Shown here: positions 46,445-56,101 of the stretch, piece after piece
How the letters are laid out: every line of letters begins with the position of its first letter
Numbering within the stretch: the stretch's first letter is position 1
Assembly (NCBI RefSeq): GCF_006335145.1
Contig: NZ_VDMN01000001.1
Span: 2,143,388-2,207,387 of the forward strand
Reading direction: 5' to 3'
Length of the DNA: 64,000 nucleotides
DNA from: Aliirhizobium smilacinae
GTDB lineage: Bacteria > Pseudomonadota > Alphaproteobacteria > Rhizobiales > Rhizobiaceae
The notes under the pieces: model-generated
Seen by the model: only the letters and a program-made list of their open reading frames with translations
What the model was told of the DNA's origin: nothing
The model's database searches: none
Position numbers and translations under genes: made by a program

Positions 46445-47546
46445 GAAAGATGCGTCGGAAAAGGCGCCTTTCGATTTTTTCCGCATCGCCTTTTTCCTCG
46501 CCGCGATCACCGCCATCCGCGCGATCGCCTCACCTGCGGACATCTGGAGAGGCGATTATTCGCATCATGCCAACGAACTGATCTTCGGTTTCATGCTGGT
46601 GCAATTGTTCGGCTTCATGCTGAAGGCGCTGCCACGCTGGGTCGGTCGGCCGATATTGGCACCACAATGGATCCGGCTGTTGCTGCTTGCCCAAGCCCTC
46701 GCCTTTCTCGCGGGCTTCTATGACCTTGCTCTTGGAGCACAGTTGCGATCGATCATCGGTCTCGCCGCCGTCGCCGCCTTCTCCACGACCGCGATCCGGG
46801 CGCGCGCGATCCAGGCATGGCCGCTGCTCGGACTGGCGGCAGCCCATGCCGGCACCGGAATCATTGCCGCTTATGATCTCTGGCCGGGCGCCACGATGCT
46901 CGGTTTCTGCCTGATCCTGGCAATCTGCTTCGAAGTCGGCAACCGTATCTTCCCGATGGTGATCGATTCGGGCCGTACGCGCGAAGGCGGAAAGTCGCGG
47001 CCGCTTCCGGCTGCATGGCTCTGTCTCACCCAGCGGATCACCAGTCTCCTGACGCTGCTGCTCTGGGCCTTCGATCTGCCCTATGCGCTTGCCGCCGCAC
47101 TGGCCGGTATCAGCGGAATAATCTGGATGATCCGGATCGCGCCATGGCAGGCGTTCCAATATGGCGGCGTGCGCTTCATGACCTTCGCCATGGTGTCGAA
47201 ACGCGCAGGCTTTCTGCTTCTGGCGATCCAGGCATTGCCTCAAAGCACCATGCCGCTTGCCGTGCCGCAACATGTGCTGGCGATCGGCGGGCTCGCTTCG
47301 CTTGCGCTCGCGATCGCCACATCGATGGTGCGAAAACGCAACGGCCAGTCCTTCCAGCACTCGTTGCTCGGCTCGGCGACCTATCTCTGCCTTGCCGGTG
47401 CACTTGCCCTGCGGATCGCCTATGCGCTCTATCCCGAGCATGGAAAGGGCCTGCTCCACGGCGCGCAGATTTTCTGGCTCGCCGGGTTCAGTGGCTATGC
47501 GATGCTTGTTCTTCGTCGGCGCAGTGCTCCGAAAAGCTCGCGCTGA
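46437..47546 (+). CDS. nnrS: NnrS-family haem/copper membrane protein
   Basis: A 369-residue protein with about eleven to twelve membrane segments. FRIAFFLAAITAIRAIASP, YSHHANELIFGFMLVQLFGFM (the conserved HxHE-like region) and FEVGNRIFPMVID are NnrS signatures. NnrS accompanies nitrite/nitric-oxide reduction and relieves nitrosative stress. ATG 46437 overlaps ubiX by 8 bp, placing it in the ubiDX operon and linking anaerobic quinone synthesis to nitrogen-oxide respiration. Confidence 0.9.
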   Translation: MPEKDASEKAPFDFFRIAFFLAAITAIRAIASPADIWRGDYSHHANELIFGFMLVQLFGFMLKALPRWVGRPILAPQWIRLLLLAQALAFLAGFYDLALGAQLRSIIGLAAVAAFSTTAIRARAIQAWPLLGLAAAHAGTGIIAAYDLWPGATMLGFCLILAICFEVGNRIFPMVIDSGRTREGGKSRPLPAAWLCLTQRITSLLTLLLWAFDLPYALAAALAGISGIIWMIRIAPWQAFQYGGVRFMTFAMVSKRAGFLLLAIQALPQSTMPLAVPQHVLAIGGLASLALAIATSMVRKRNGQSFQHSLLGSATYLCLAGALALRIAYALYPEHGKGLLHGAQIFWLAGFSGYAMLVLRRRSAPKSSR

Positions 47547-47639
47547 TTTCGAGGCCTGCTCAATAAAACATGCGAAAAAGCGCTTGAGCATGCTGGCCGG
47601 CCGCGCGACAAATGGTGCGTTGAAGAGGAGTTCGACACG

Positions 47640-48083
47640 ATGCCGCTCTCATTCATCCTGCAGATGGCGAAACTGCCCGATCCATTCGACTGGCTGAAAC
47701 CCCGTCGGCTCCGGCGATGGACCGACCGGCAAAGAGCGCGCGACGCGTTGCTTCACAATTCCCGCAAGCCGAAAATGACGCCCGAGGAAGCCCGCCGCGA
47801 TCACCAGGAGATGCTGCGTTTTCTCGGCCTCAACGCGGTCTTGGGCATCGTCATCGGCCTTGCTGTTGGTTGCTGCCTGATCGGGCTCGATATCGGAGGA
47901 TTGCGCGGGCTGATCATCCGGGCAGCGAATCCGATCCTGCCTCTTTTTCTGGTGCTCGTGCCTTTCGCCTCATTGTTCGGCGGGGCTGCGGCGGCATCGG
48001 CCATTCTGACGCTTCCCTACGAGAGCAAGTTCCGCGAAGAAGAGGAAGACGATAAATCCGGGGACGATCGCCGGTCTCCATAA
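47640..48083 (+). CDS. Small membrane protein of unknown function
   Basis: A 147-residue protein with a basic cytoplasmic N-terminal half (residues 1-58) and two membrane segments (about 62-85 and 95-120), then a very acidic tail (KFREEEEDDKSGDDRRSP). No family recognised. It lies 93 bp after nnrS on the same strand. An internal Met at residue 9 is a possible alternative start. Confidence 0.65.
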   Translation: MPLSFILQMAKLPDPFDWLKPRRLRRWTDRQRARDALLHNSRKPKMTPEEARRDHQEMLRFLGLNAVLGIVIGLAVGCCLIGLDIGGLRGLIIRAANPILPLFLVLVPFASLFGGAAAASAILTLPYESKFREEEEDDKSGDDRRSP

Positions 48084-48163
48084 GACGCACGGCCGCGCCT
48101 GCAGGGGGTGGGTTTGCAGGCGAAAATCAGCTATCGGTCGCCGATCATCGATTTCGGGCCTTC

Positions 48164-48847
48164 ATGGAAACGTCGCTCTACCTCCCCGTCAAACAGTTTC
48201 TCGAAACAGCCGGTTATTCGGTCAAGGGTGAAGTCGGCGGCTGCGATATTCTTGGCTTGAGCGACGGTGACCCGACCGTGATGGTCGTCTGCGAACTGAA
48301 ACTCAGCTTCAATCTGGAACTGATCCTGCAGGCTGTCGATCGCGCCGCGGCTGCCGACGAAGTCTGGATTGCCGCGCGCATTTCGGCCAAGGGCCGAGGC
48401 CGGGAAGCCGACAAGCGCTATCGCGACCTCTGCCGCCGGCTCGGCATCGGAATGCTGGGCGTGTCCGATATGGGGGAGGTCAGCATCCTCGTCAGCTCCG
48501 TCTCGCCCATGCCGCGCAGCAATCCGAAACGACGCACGAAACTCATCAAGGAACACCGCAAACGTCAGGGAGACCCGGCGCTCGGAGGCTCCACCAAGGT
48601 GCCGATCATGACCGCCTATCGTCAACAGGCCCTTGCCTGCGCAGCGGCGCTTGTCGATGGCCCCTTGAGGCCCCGTGACCTGAAAGCGATCACACCCAAA
48701 GCCGGTGCGATGCTGCGCGACAATTATTACGGCTGGTTCGAGAGGATCGACAAAGGCGTATATGGATTGAGCGAGGGCGGTTTGAAGACAGTTGAAAAAA
48801 TGGCGGGGATAAATTCACCCTCGACGTCAGCAATTACAACGACCTAA
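48164..48847 (+). CDS. DUF2161 protein (PD-(D/E)XK-like putative phosphodiesterase)
   Basis: A 227-residue protein. The N-terminal domain has a nuclease-like core, EVGGCDILGLSDGDPTVMVV-CELKLSF, where D and ExK could be the metal-binding PD-(D/E)XK residues. AYRQQALACAAALVDGPLRP in the C-terminal half resembles a winged-helix. DUF2161 proteins are annotated as putative phosphodiesterases; real activity unknown. Isolated gene. Confidence 0.8.
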   Translation: METSLYLPVKQFLETAGYSVKGEVGGCDILGLSDGDPTVMVVCELKLSFNLELILQAVDRAAAADEVWIAARISAKGRGREADKRYRDLCRRLGIGMLGVSDMGEVSILVSSVSPMPRSNPKRRTKLIKEHRKRQGDPALGGSTKVPIMTAYRQQALACAAALVDGPLRPRDLKAITPKAGAMLRDNYYGWFERIDKGVYGLSEGGLKTVEKMAGINSPSTSAITTT

Positions 48848-49409
48848 CCGAAATCTCATCCCCGCCCTCCAAACCCGTGCCTACAATCACCCCGTTCCGT
48901 CACGGATACACCGGCAGGCGTGCCGGCGAGGCGGGACCGGCGCTGGTGGTGGCGGGACGACGTGAATCGTCACCACTGGGGTTCGCGGAAAATGGTCTCC
49001 CTCCGGCGACACGGGGGAAGCGGTTAAGGTTCCGGACCGGCCTTTCCGCTTCTGATGCCCGAATGGCGCGTCGGATGTGCCTGTGCGGCACACAGGGTGA
49101 CTTGAAGAATGGTTTCGCCGGGCTATTGAAGTCCGCCTGCCAAAAGCGGGTAGCCCGGCGGCGGTAAAGCGGAGTGTCGGCGGTAAGTCGTTCCGTCCGT
49201 GTTCCGTGGCATCAGACGAACACCATCCTGAAAGGCCAAGGCAGAGGGACCGGAGTCGCGGATAAAAACTGCCGAACGGGGCGCTGAGAGATGTCACCTA
49301 TAAACTTAACTTACGAGGCAGCTTTCAGCGCCCCGTCCGAGTTCTATATTGATCATCACGGCGTTCAAAAAACGCGCGTGGACGAAACCGCATGTTCAGG
49401 AGGCAACCG
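48848..49409. other. 560-bp hairpin-dense gene-free region upstream of scpA
   Basis: No convincing protein gene is present; both strands can be read open for 95-135 codons, but the products are low-complexity Arg/Pro/Ser-rich with no family. The region is packed with stems: CCGGCA/TGCCGG (48911), GTGGT-GACGA/TCGTC-ACCAC (48946-48976), AAGCGG/CCGCTT (49018-49051), TGTGCC/GGCACA (49076), the 10-bp CGCCGGGCTA/TAGCCCGGCG (49117-49160), GTGTTC/GAACAC (49200), and the 12-bp ACGGGGCGCTGA/TCAGCGCCCCGT (49276-49335). It looks like a structured non-coding RNA, long leader or mosaic of palindromic repeats. I could not match it to RNase P, tmRNA, SRP or the cobalamin riboswitch. Confidence 0.5.
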
Positions 49410-51581
49410 GTGCCGGACAACAGCTCGAAGACCAATACGCAGTCCAACAGGCAGGATTGGGAAACGCTTGCCGAAAAGGAGCTGAAGGCCTCACCCGAGA
49501 CGCTGACCTGGCACACTGCCGAAGGCATCGACATAAAGCCGCTCTATACGGCGGAGGATCTCGACGGTATCGACCATCTGGACACGATGCCGGGTATAAA
49601 ACCCTTCGTGCGCGGGCCGCGCGCCACCATGTATGCCGGCCGGCCCTGGACGATCCGGCAATATGCGGGCTTTTCCACCGCGCAGGAATCCAACGCTTTT
49701 TATCGCCGCAATCTCGCCGCCGGCCAGAAGGGGCTTTCCGTCGCCTTCGATCTTGCCACTCATCGCGGTTACGATTCGGACCATCCCCGCGTCGAAGGCG
49801 ATGTCGGCAAGGCGGGCGTGGCGATCGATTCGGTCGAGGACATGAAGCTCCTGTTCGACGGCATTCCGCTGAAGGACATGTCCGTCTCGATGACGATGAA
49901 CGGCGCCGTCATCCCGATCCTCGCCTCCTTCATCGTCGCCGGCGAGGAACAGGGCTGTTCGCGAGCCGAGCTTTCCGGGACCATCCAGAACGACATCCTC
50001 AAGGAGTTCATGGTCCGCAACACCTATATCTATCCGCCCGAGCCTTCGATGCGGATCGTTGCCGACATCATCGAATATACGGCAAAGGAAATGCCGCGTT
50101 TCAACTCCATCTCGATCTCCGGCTACCATATGCAGGAGGCCGGCGCGACGCTGGTGCAGGAACTGGCCTTCACGCTGGCCGATGGACGTGAATATGTGCG
50201 CGCCGCGCTCGCCAAGGGCCTCAACGTCGACGAGTTCGCCGGGCGGCTGTCCTTCTTTTTCGCCATCGGCATGAACTTCTTCATGGAGGCGGCGAAACTG
50301 CGTGCCGCGCGCCTGCTCTGGTCGCGAATCATGGAGGAGTTCGAGCCGAAGAAACCCGGCTCGCTTATGCTGCGTACTCATTGCCAGACCTCGGGCGTGT
50401 CGCTGGCCGAACAGGATCCCTATAACAACGTCATCCGCACGGCCTATGAGGCACTGTCGGCCGTGCTCGGCGGCACGCAGTCGCTACATACCAATGCGCT
50501 CGACGAGGCGATGGCGCTACCGACCGATTTTTCCGCCCGCATCGCCCGCAATACCCAGCTTATCCTGCAGCACGAGACCGGTGTCACCAAGGTCGTCGAT
50601 CCGCTTGCCGGCTCCTATTACGTCGAAAGCCTGACGAACGAACTCGCGGAAAAGGCTTGGGCGCTGATCGAGGAGGTGGAAAATCTCGGTGGTATGACCA
50701 AGGCCGTGGCCGACGGTCTGCCAAAGCGTCTCATCGAGGAGGCGGCGACGCTGCGCCAGGCGAAGGTCGATCGCTCGGAAGAGATCATCGTCGGCGTCAA
50801 CAAATTCCGGCTGGAAAACGAGGACGACATCGACATTCTGGCAATCGACAATTCAGCCGTGCGCAAGTCGCAGATCGAGCGGTTGGAAAAGGTACGCCGC
50901 CAGCGTGATCCGAAAAAACTCGAGGAAACTTTGGCCGCGCTGGCCGATGTGGCGAAGACGGGAACCGGCAATTTGCTGGAAGCCGCCGTCGAAGCCGCTC
51001 GAGCCCGCGCTACCGTTGGCGAGATTTCCGACGCGATGCGGCAATCCTTCGGCGATCATGCCGCCGTGCCGGAAGTGGTGGGCGATATCTACGGCCCCGC
51101 CTACAATGGCGACCCGGAATACAAGACGATCGTAAGCCGGCTATCTGACTACGGCAATTCCTCCGGCAAGGGCAAGCCGAAGATCCTGGTCGCCAAGCTC
51201 GGTCAGGACGGGCATGACCGGGGCGCCAAGGTGATTGCGTCGGCCTTCGGAGATATCGGTTTCGAAGTTCTCGCCGGCCCGCTGTTCCAGACGCCGGAAG
51301 AGGCGGCGGATCTGGCAGTAAAGGAAAAGGTGCAGGTCGTCGGCATGTCGTCGCTTGCCGCCGGCCATCGGACGCTGGCACCGCAACTGGTCGAAGCCCT
51401 GAAACAAAAAGGTGCGGAGAACGTCATCGTCGTGGTCGGCGGCGTCATCCCTCGGCAGGATTACGAATACCTGCTGGAGCGTGGTGTGGCCGCCGTGTTC
51501 GGGCCGGGCACCAACGTTCTTGATGCCGCAAATTCGATCATCGACCTGCTGGAAGGCAAAAGGAGAAATGCCGTCGCCTGA
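49410..51581 (+). CDS. scpA: Methylmalonyl-CoA mutase, adenosylcobalamin-dependent
   Basis: A 723-residue mutase that interconverts methylmalonyl-CoA and succinyl-CoA. The N-terminal TIM barrel contains [20 protein letters not shown] and [20 protein letters not shown]. The C-terminal B12 domain has [20 protein letters not shown] (the DxHxxG base-off motif) and [18 protein letters not shown] choose GTG 49410, six bases after a perfect AGGAGG; ATG 49392 would contain this ribosome site. No chaperone GTPase (meaB) is adjacent. S. meliloti calls its orthologue bhbA. Confidence 0.95.
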   Translation: MPDNSSKTNTQSNRQDWETLAEKELKASPETLTWHTAEGIDIKPLYTAEDLDGIDHLDTMPGIKPFVRGPRATMYAGRPWTIRQYAGFSTAQESNAFYRRNLAAGQKGLSVAFDLATHRGYDSDHPRVEGDVGKAGVAIDSVEDMKLLFDGIPLKDMSVSMTMNGAVIPILASFIVAGEEQGCSRAELSGTIQNDILKEFMVRNTYIYPPEPSMRIVADIIEYTAKEMPRFNSISISGYHMQEAGATLVQELAFTLADGREYVRAALAKGLNVDEFAGRLSFFFAIGMNFFMEAAKLRAARLLWSRIMEEFEPKKPGSLMLRTHCQTSGVSLAEQDPYNNVIRTAYEALSAVLGGTQSLHTNALDEAMALPTDFSARIARNTQLILQHETGVTKVVDPLAGSYYVESLTNELAEKAWALIEEVENLGGMTKAVADGLPKRLIEEAATLRQAKVDRSEEIIVGVNKFRLENEDDIDILAIDNSAVRKSQIERLEKVRRQRDPKKLEETLAALADVAKTGTGNLLEAAVEAARARATVGEISDAMRQSFGDHAAVPEVVGDIYGPAYNGDPEYKTIVSRLSDYGNSSGKGKPKILVAKLGQDGHDRGAKVIASAFGDIGFEVLAGPLFQTPEEAADLAVKEKVQVVGMSSLAAGHRTLAPQLVEALKQKGAENVIVVVGGVIPRQDYEYLLERGVAAVFGPGTNVLDAANSIIDLLEGKRRNAVA

Positions 51582-51585
51582 TCTT

Positions 51586-52599
51586 TCAGGGGTGAAGGAA
51601 ACTTTTGCGGAAAACGAGTTGCGGAATGACCCGCTCAAGGGCACGCGGCTCGTCGGGGTTTTGCTGCCGCCGATCGATCAGCATCACCGCACGGGCCGCT
51701 ATCGTCGCTGGATCCTGCCGGAACGTGGTAAGGCCATAACTCAGCCAGGCCGCCTCCGGCACGTCGTCGAAGCCGATCAGCGCGACGTCCTGCGGTATCG
51801 AAAGGCCGAATTCCTGACGGATCACATCCATGGCGCCGAAGGCCAGGAGGTCGTTGGCGCAGAAGATCGCATCCGGCCGCTCGCCTTCCGAAAACAGCGC
51901 GCGGGCCGCAATAACCCCGCCGTCATAATCGGAATCACGGCCGTGGGCGATCCGCGCTTCAAATCCCGAAGCGCGGGCTGCGATGACGAAAGCGTTCTCG
52001 CGTTCGGCGATGCTTGGCGTGGCTGAACGCGAGGCGATGACCGCCAGCCGGCGACGGCCGGCAGCGATGAACGTATCTGCCGCCTCGCGCGATGCCTCGG
52101 CATTGCCGGCCAGAACACGGTCGGCATCCGGCTCGGACCGACCGATGACGACTAGCGGCTGGCCGTTGCGTTGCGCGAGTTCGAAAAAGCTTGCCGGCGG
52201 CGAACCGGAGAGAATGACCGTCGCCTCTGCGCGATGCCCGATCAGCATCTTCTGGGCTGCAAGAAGCTCTTCCTCGGTTTCGCCGGTATTGATGAGGACA
52301 GGAATGGAGCCACGGCGAATCAAAGCCTTGGTGAGCGCCGCGGTTAGATGGGCGCGAAAGCCGATTTCCGGCTTGGTCGCTACCACGCCGACCAACCGGC
52401 TCTGGTTGGCGAGCACGCCGCGGGCCAGATCGTTGACGTGATAACCGAGTTCTTCGGCTGCCTTCAGCACCTTTTCACGGGTCGCCGGCGCAACACTGGC
52501 GCCTTCGGTAAAGGTTCGCGATACAGCGGAACGTGAGACCCCCGCGAGTTGCGCTACCTGTTCAGCGCTGACAAAGCGCATTCTTCTATCGTCTTTCAT
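51586..52599 (-). CDS. LacI-family transcriptional regulator
   Basis: A 337-residue repressor. The helix-turn-helix is VSAEQVAQLAGVSRSAVSRT with hinge helix ANQSRLVGVV, followed by a periplasmic-binding-like effector domain (PDAIFCANDLLAFGAMDVIR, IGFDDVPEAAWLSYGLTTFR). I start at ATG 52599; an ATG at 52653 would cover the upstream palindrome. Convergent with scpA (4 bp gap). No sugar operon is adjacent, so its targets lie elsewhere. Confidence 0.88.
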   Translation of the reverse strand: MKDDRRMRFVSAEQVAQLAGVSRSAVSRTFTEGASVAPATREKVLKAAEELGYHVNDLARGVLANQSRLVGVVATKPEIGFRAHLTAALTKALIRRGSIPVLINTGETEEELLAAQKMLIGHRAEATVILSGSPPASFFELAQRNGQPLVVIGRSEPDADRVLAGNAEASREAADTFIAAGRRRLAVIASRSATPSIAERENAFVIAARASGFEARIAHGRDSDYDGGVIAARALFSEGERPDAIFCANDLLAFGAMDVIRQEFGLSIPQDVALIGFDDVPEAAWLSYGLTTFRQDPATIAARAVMLIDRRQQNPDEPRALERVIPQLVFRKSFLHP

Positions 52600-52620
52600 G
52601 CCATGCTTCACGCCTGTTTG

Positions 52621-52636
52621 CTGCACAGGCGTGCAG
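52621..52636. promoter_or_regulatory. Palindrome upstream of the LacI-type gene
   Basis: CTGCAC-AGGC-GTGCAG, a 6-bp inverted repeat with 4-bp spacer, lies 22 bp upstream of the chosen start. It fits the size of a LacI-family operator and may mediate autoregulation. Confidence 0.4.
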
Positions 52637-52711
52637 ACTGCGTAAAATGTCATAATCAGCGATATTTACAGTGGCATGACAGTCGGTCACGGAAAAGGCC
52701 GATCGGGATCT

Positions 52712-53428
52712 TCAGCTGATCGCCAAGGCATCCTTCAACGCCACGCCCTGCTTCGGCTGCAGGTCCAGGTCGGCTTCGATATGATCGATATGGTGCAGCA
52801 TGAGGGCGGCGGCACGCTTGGCATCGCCGCGTTCGATCAGATCGAGAATGGCGAAATGCTCGCTGTGACCGCAGCTCGACACGCCGGATCGGCCGTAGAG
52901 CGCAATGACCAGCGAGGAACGCGCAACGAGTTCATCCATGAAACGCTGGAGAATGGCATTTCCGGCGACCGAGGCCAGCATCAGGTGGAAATCGCCGGAT
53001 GCCTTGATTTCCGCCCGCCGGGCCGCCGGGCCGCGCTCGTTCATGTAGCGCTCTTCCTCGACAAGCTGTTCGCGAAAACGGGCGATATCGTCCGATGTGA
53101 TGCGATCGACGGCTGCGGCAACGATACCCGGCTCGATCAGGCGGCGGGATGCGAAAATCTGGCGCGCCTCTTCGGGAGAGGGGTTGGAGACGAAGGCGCC
53201 GCGGTTGCGCTCGGTCTTCACCAAGCCTTCGAAGGTCAGCATCTGCAGGGCGGCACGGGCAACGGTACGGCTGACATCGAACAGCGCGCCGACTTCCGCC
53301 TCGGACAATTTCGTCCCCGGTGCCAGCCGCCGGTCTATGATGGCGTTGCGCAGGGACTCGCGGATCGCCATCGAGCGGTCCTCGATCGTCGGGTCAAGAG
53401 AGGATGGGGTGTTTTCGATCAAGGTCAT
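52712..53428 (-). CDS. GntR-family (FCD subfamily) transcriptional regulator
   Basis: A 238-residue regulator. The winged helix (LRNAIIDRRLAPGTKLSEAE-VGALFDVSRTVARAALQML) is followed by an all-helical FCD ligand domain with likely metal ligands in DFHLML and GHSEHFAILD. I start at ATG 53428; the earlier in-frame ATG at 53515 overlaps the operator and promoter. Divergent from the ABC transporter operon, which it probably controls through the site at 53509-53520. Confidence 0.9.
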   Translation of the reverse strand: MTLIENTPSSLDPTIEDRSMAIRESLRNAIIDRRLAPGTKLSEAEVGALFDVSRTVARAALQMLTFEGLVKTERNRGAFVSNPSPEEARQIFASRRLIEPGIVAAAVDRITSDDIARFREQLVEEERYMNERGPAARRAEIKASGDFHLMLASVAGNAILQRFMDELVARSSLVIALYGRSGVSSCGHSEHFAILDLIERGDAKRAAALMLHHIDHIEADLDLQPKQGVALKDALAIS

Positions 53429-53490
53429 GGGTTTTCGTCCGGCATGCCCTGTTCTAGCGCGTCTGGGGGCTTTCTGCCTAGTAGGATGTT

Positions 53491-53520
53491 TTGCAATCCC
53501 CCATTCAGATTGCATACAAT
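53491..53520 (+). promoter_or_regulatory. Promoter of the ABC transporter operon with overlapping GntR-type operator
   Basis: TTGCAA (53491-53496) and TACAAT (53515-53520) are separated by 18 bp, a good sigma-70 match. The near-palindrome ATTGCATACAAT (53509-53520) covers the -10 element and closely resembles the ATTGTATACAAT-type operators of FCD regulators. Binding there would block transcription. It lies between gntR and the ATPase gene. Confidence 0.6.
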
Positions 53521-53666
53521 TTGGACAGGTGATCGAAAACGATCGCTGTAAATTTGCGCAACCGCAAATGCCAAAAGATAGGCCGGCCCAAAATATCGTG
53601 ACTCTTCAACGAGAAATCGAATTGGCACGCCTCCTGCATTACCAGAATAGTCGCAGGAGAATGCCT

Positions 53667-54758
53667 ATGAGCAAAGCCGCTGAAATAGACATCGTGTCCG
53701 TCTCCAAGATTTATGGCAGCACGACCGCTGTCCACGAGATCAGCCTGAAGATCCCGGCCGGCACCTATTGCTGCCTGCTTGGCCCGTCCGGCTGCGGCAA
53801 AACATCGACGCTCAGAATGATTGCCGGCCATGAATCGATCTCGACCGGCGATATAAGGCTTGGCAATAGCGTCATCACCGACCTGCCGCCGGCACGGCGC
53901 GGTACGGCGATGATGTTCCAGTCCTATGCGCTGTTCCCGCATCTCGATCTCGTCGACAATGTCGCTTTCTCCTTAAAGATGAAGGGCGTCGAGAAAGACG
54001 AGCGGCGCGCCAAGGCGATGGACATGCTGCGGCTGATGCAGCTCGAAGCCTATGCGACACGCCGGCCGGCCCAGCTTTCCGGCGGCCAGCAGCAACGCGT
54101 GGCGCTGGCCCGTGCGCTCATTACCGATCCGGAAGCGCTGCTGCTTGACGAACCGCTTTCAGCCCTCGACCCATTCCTGAAGATCCGCATGCGGGCGGAG
54201 CTCAAAAAGCTGCAGACCTCGCTCGGCATCACCTTCGTGCATGTGACCCACAGCCAGGAAGAGGCGATGGCGCTGGCCGATATCATCGTCATCATGAATG
54301 ACGGACGCATCGAACAGGCGGCCCATCCGCGTGTCGTGTTCGAAAAGCCGGCAACGGCCTTCGTCGCCAAGTTCATGGGCGACCATAACGTGATTTCTGG
54401 TCGGGTGACGAAAAGCGAAGGCGACGAGTTGATGATCTCGGTGCCGGCCGGCGGCGATTTCCTCGCCATCGGCGCCGAGGCCGCGGGCTTGACCGATACG
54501 GCCGACATTGCGGTGCGCACCGACCATGTGCGGGTCGCACCGGCCGCCGAAAAGGGGCTGGGTTTCACCGGTTCGGTCTCCAATGTCGAATATCGCGGCT
54601 CTTCGGTGAAGCTCACCGTCAATGGCGCCGGTGTCGAGGATTTCACCGCCATCCTCAGCGACAAGGACTTTTTCGCCAATCCGGTGAAGGTGGGCGATGC
54701 CATTCCGCTTTCTTGGGAGCGCGAGGACGCACTGGTCCTCGGGCGCCTGAAGCACTGA
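53667..54758 (+). CDS. ABC transporter ATPase (PotA-like)
   Basis: A 363-residue ATPase of the spermidine/putrescine-iron family. Walker A is LGPSGCGKTSTLRMI, the signature LSGGQQQRVALARALI, Walker B ALLLDEPLSALD and the switch HVTHSQEEAM. A C-terminal TOBE domain (VRTDHVRVAPAAEKGLGFTG) completes it. ATG 53667 has AGGAG 7 bases upstream; ATG 53661 is too close to it. First gene of a six-gene operon. Confidence 0.93.
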   Translation: MSKAAEIDIVSVSKIYGSTTAVHEISLKIPAGTYCCLLGPSGCGKTSTLRMIAGHESISTGDIRLGNSVITDLPPARRGTAMMFQSYALFPHLDLVDNVAFSLKMKGVEKDERRAKAMDMLRLMQLEAYATRRPAQLSGGQQQRVALARALITDPEALLLDEPLSALDPFLKIRMRAELKKLQTSLGITFVHVTHSQEEAMALADIIVIMNDGRIEQAAHPRVVFEKPATAFVAKFMGDHNVISGRVTKSEGDELMISVPAGGDFLAIGAEAAGLTDTADIAVRTDHVRVAPAAEKGLGFTGSVSNVEYRGSSVKLTVNGAGVEDFTAILSDKDFFANPVKVGDAIPLSWEREDALVLGRLKH

Positions 54759-54791
54759 ACCACAACAATAAACCTCAAGAGGAGAACTGAC

Positions 54792-56081
54792 ATGACGGAG
54801 ACCAAAAAGACGGCCAAGGGGATTTCCCGCCGTTCGCTTTTGAAGACGGCATCTGCCGCAGCCGGCCTTGCCGCCGGTTCCGGCGCGATTACCGGCTTCC
54901 CGACCATCTGGGCGCAGAACCCGATCACGCTTCGCCAGTTCGGCACCGGCGTGTCCAACATCAATGCGATCGCCGAGAAGTGCAAAGCCGATCTCGGCAT
55001 CACGCTGGAAATGACGGCAACCGATTCCGACGCCGCAGCCCAGCGCGCGGTAACCCAGCCGAAATCCTACGACATTGCCGATATCGAATACTGGATCCTG
55101 AAGAAGGTCTATGCCGCCGGCGTGATCCAGCCGATGGATGTGAAGAAGCTGAAATATTACGACAAGGTCGTTCCGCTGTTCAAGAACGGCAAGCTGAAGC
55201 CCGACAGCGTGATTGCCCAGGGCACGGCGCCGCACACGGTCGGCTTCGTCGAAAAGGCGGGCGACAAGAAGTTCGCCAAGGAAGAAACCCAGTGGTTCAC
55301 GATGATGCCGACGATCTACAATGCCGATACGCTCGGCATTCGTCCGGACCTCGTCGGTCGCGAGATCACCAGCTGGGCCGATATCCTTGACCCCGCATTC
55401 AAGGGCAAGACGGCGATCCTCAACATCCCGTCGATCGGCATCATGGATGCCGCGATGATCATGGAAGCCTCCGGCCAGCTGAAATATGCCGACAAGGGCA
55501 ACATGACCAAGGCGGAAATCGACAAGACGATCGACTTCCTGATCAAGACCAAGCAGGCCGGCCAGTTCCGCGCCTTCTGGAAGTCTTTCGACGAGTCGGT
55601 CAACCTGATGGCATCGGGCGAAGTGGTTATCCAATCAATGTGGTCGCCGGCCGTTGCCGCCGTCCGCTCCAAGGGCATCGCCTGCAAGTTCCAGCCGCTC
55701 AAGGAAGGTTATCGCTCGTGGGGCGGTGGTCTCGGCCTCGCCTCGCATCTCAAGGGCGCCGAGCTCGACGCAGCCTATGAATATATCAACTGGTACACGT
55801 CCGGCTGGGTCGGCGCCTACCTGAACCGCCAAGGCTATTATTCCGCCTGCATGGACACCGCCAAGGGCTTCATGAGCGAAGACGAATGGGGCTACTGGAT
55901 CGAAGGCAAGTCGGCCAAGGGCGACATTCTTTCGCCCGAAGGCAAGGTGATGGAAAAGGCCGGTGCGGTGCGCGACGGCGGCTCGTTCGAAGAACGCATG
56001 GGCCATGTCGCCTGCTGGAACTCGGTGATGGACGAAGACCGCTACATGGTCCGCCGCTGGAACGAGTTCATCGCGGCTTAA
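54792..56081 (+). CDS. ABC transporter substrate-binding protein, Tat-exported (PotD-like)
   Basis: A 429-residue binding protein. The N-terminus has a twin-arginine signal SRRSLLKTASAAAGLAAGSG, so it is exported folded. TDSDAAAQRAVTQPKSYDIA-DIEYW follows as the binding fold. Family members bind polyamines or other small cations, but the ligand here may be a hydantoin or allantoin-like compound given the downstream racemase. A GAGGAGAA ribosome site precedes the ATG. Confidence 0.9.
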   Translation: MTETKKTAKGISRRSLLKTASAAAGLAAGSGAITGFPTIWAQNPITLRQFGTGVSNINAIAEKCKADLGITLEMTATDSDAAAQRAVTQPKSYDIADIEYWILKKVYAAGVIQPMDVKKLKYYDKVVPLFKNGKLKPDSVIAQGTAPHTVGFVEKAGDKKFAKEETQWFTMMPTIYNADTLGIRPDLVGREITSWADILDPAFKGKTAILNIPSIGIMDAAMIMEASGQLKYADKGNMTKAEIDKTIDFLIKTKQAGQFRAFWKSFDESVNLMASGEVVIQSMWSPAVAAVRSKGIACKFQPLKEGYRSWGGGLGLASHLKGAELDAAYEYINWYTSGWVGAYLNRQGYYSACMDTAKGFMSEDEWGYWIEGKSAKGDILSPEGKVMEKAGAVRDGGSFEERMGHVACWNSVMDEDRYMVRRWNEFIAA

Positions 56082-56101
56082 GGGGCTGAAGGTTGCAAAG
56101 A

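Noticed and set aside
48877..49297. Possible small proteins on either strand in the structured region
   Set aside because: Compositions are Arg/Pro/Ser-rich, no ribosome site or family is evident, and the stems explain the sequence better.
48848..49409. Cobalamin riboswitch upstream of the B12-dependent mutase
   Set aside because: The conserved B12 box and its partner elements could not be found on either strand; function of the enzyme alone is not evidence.
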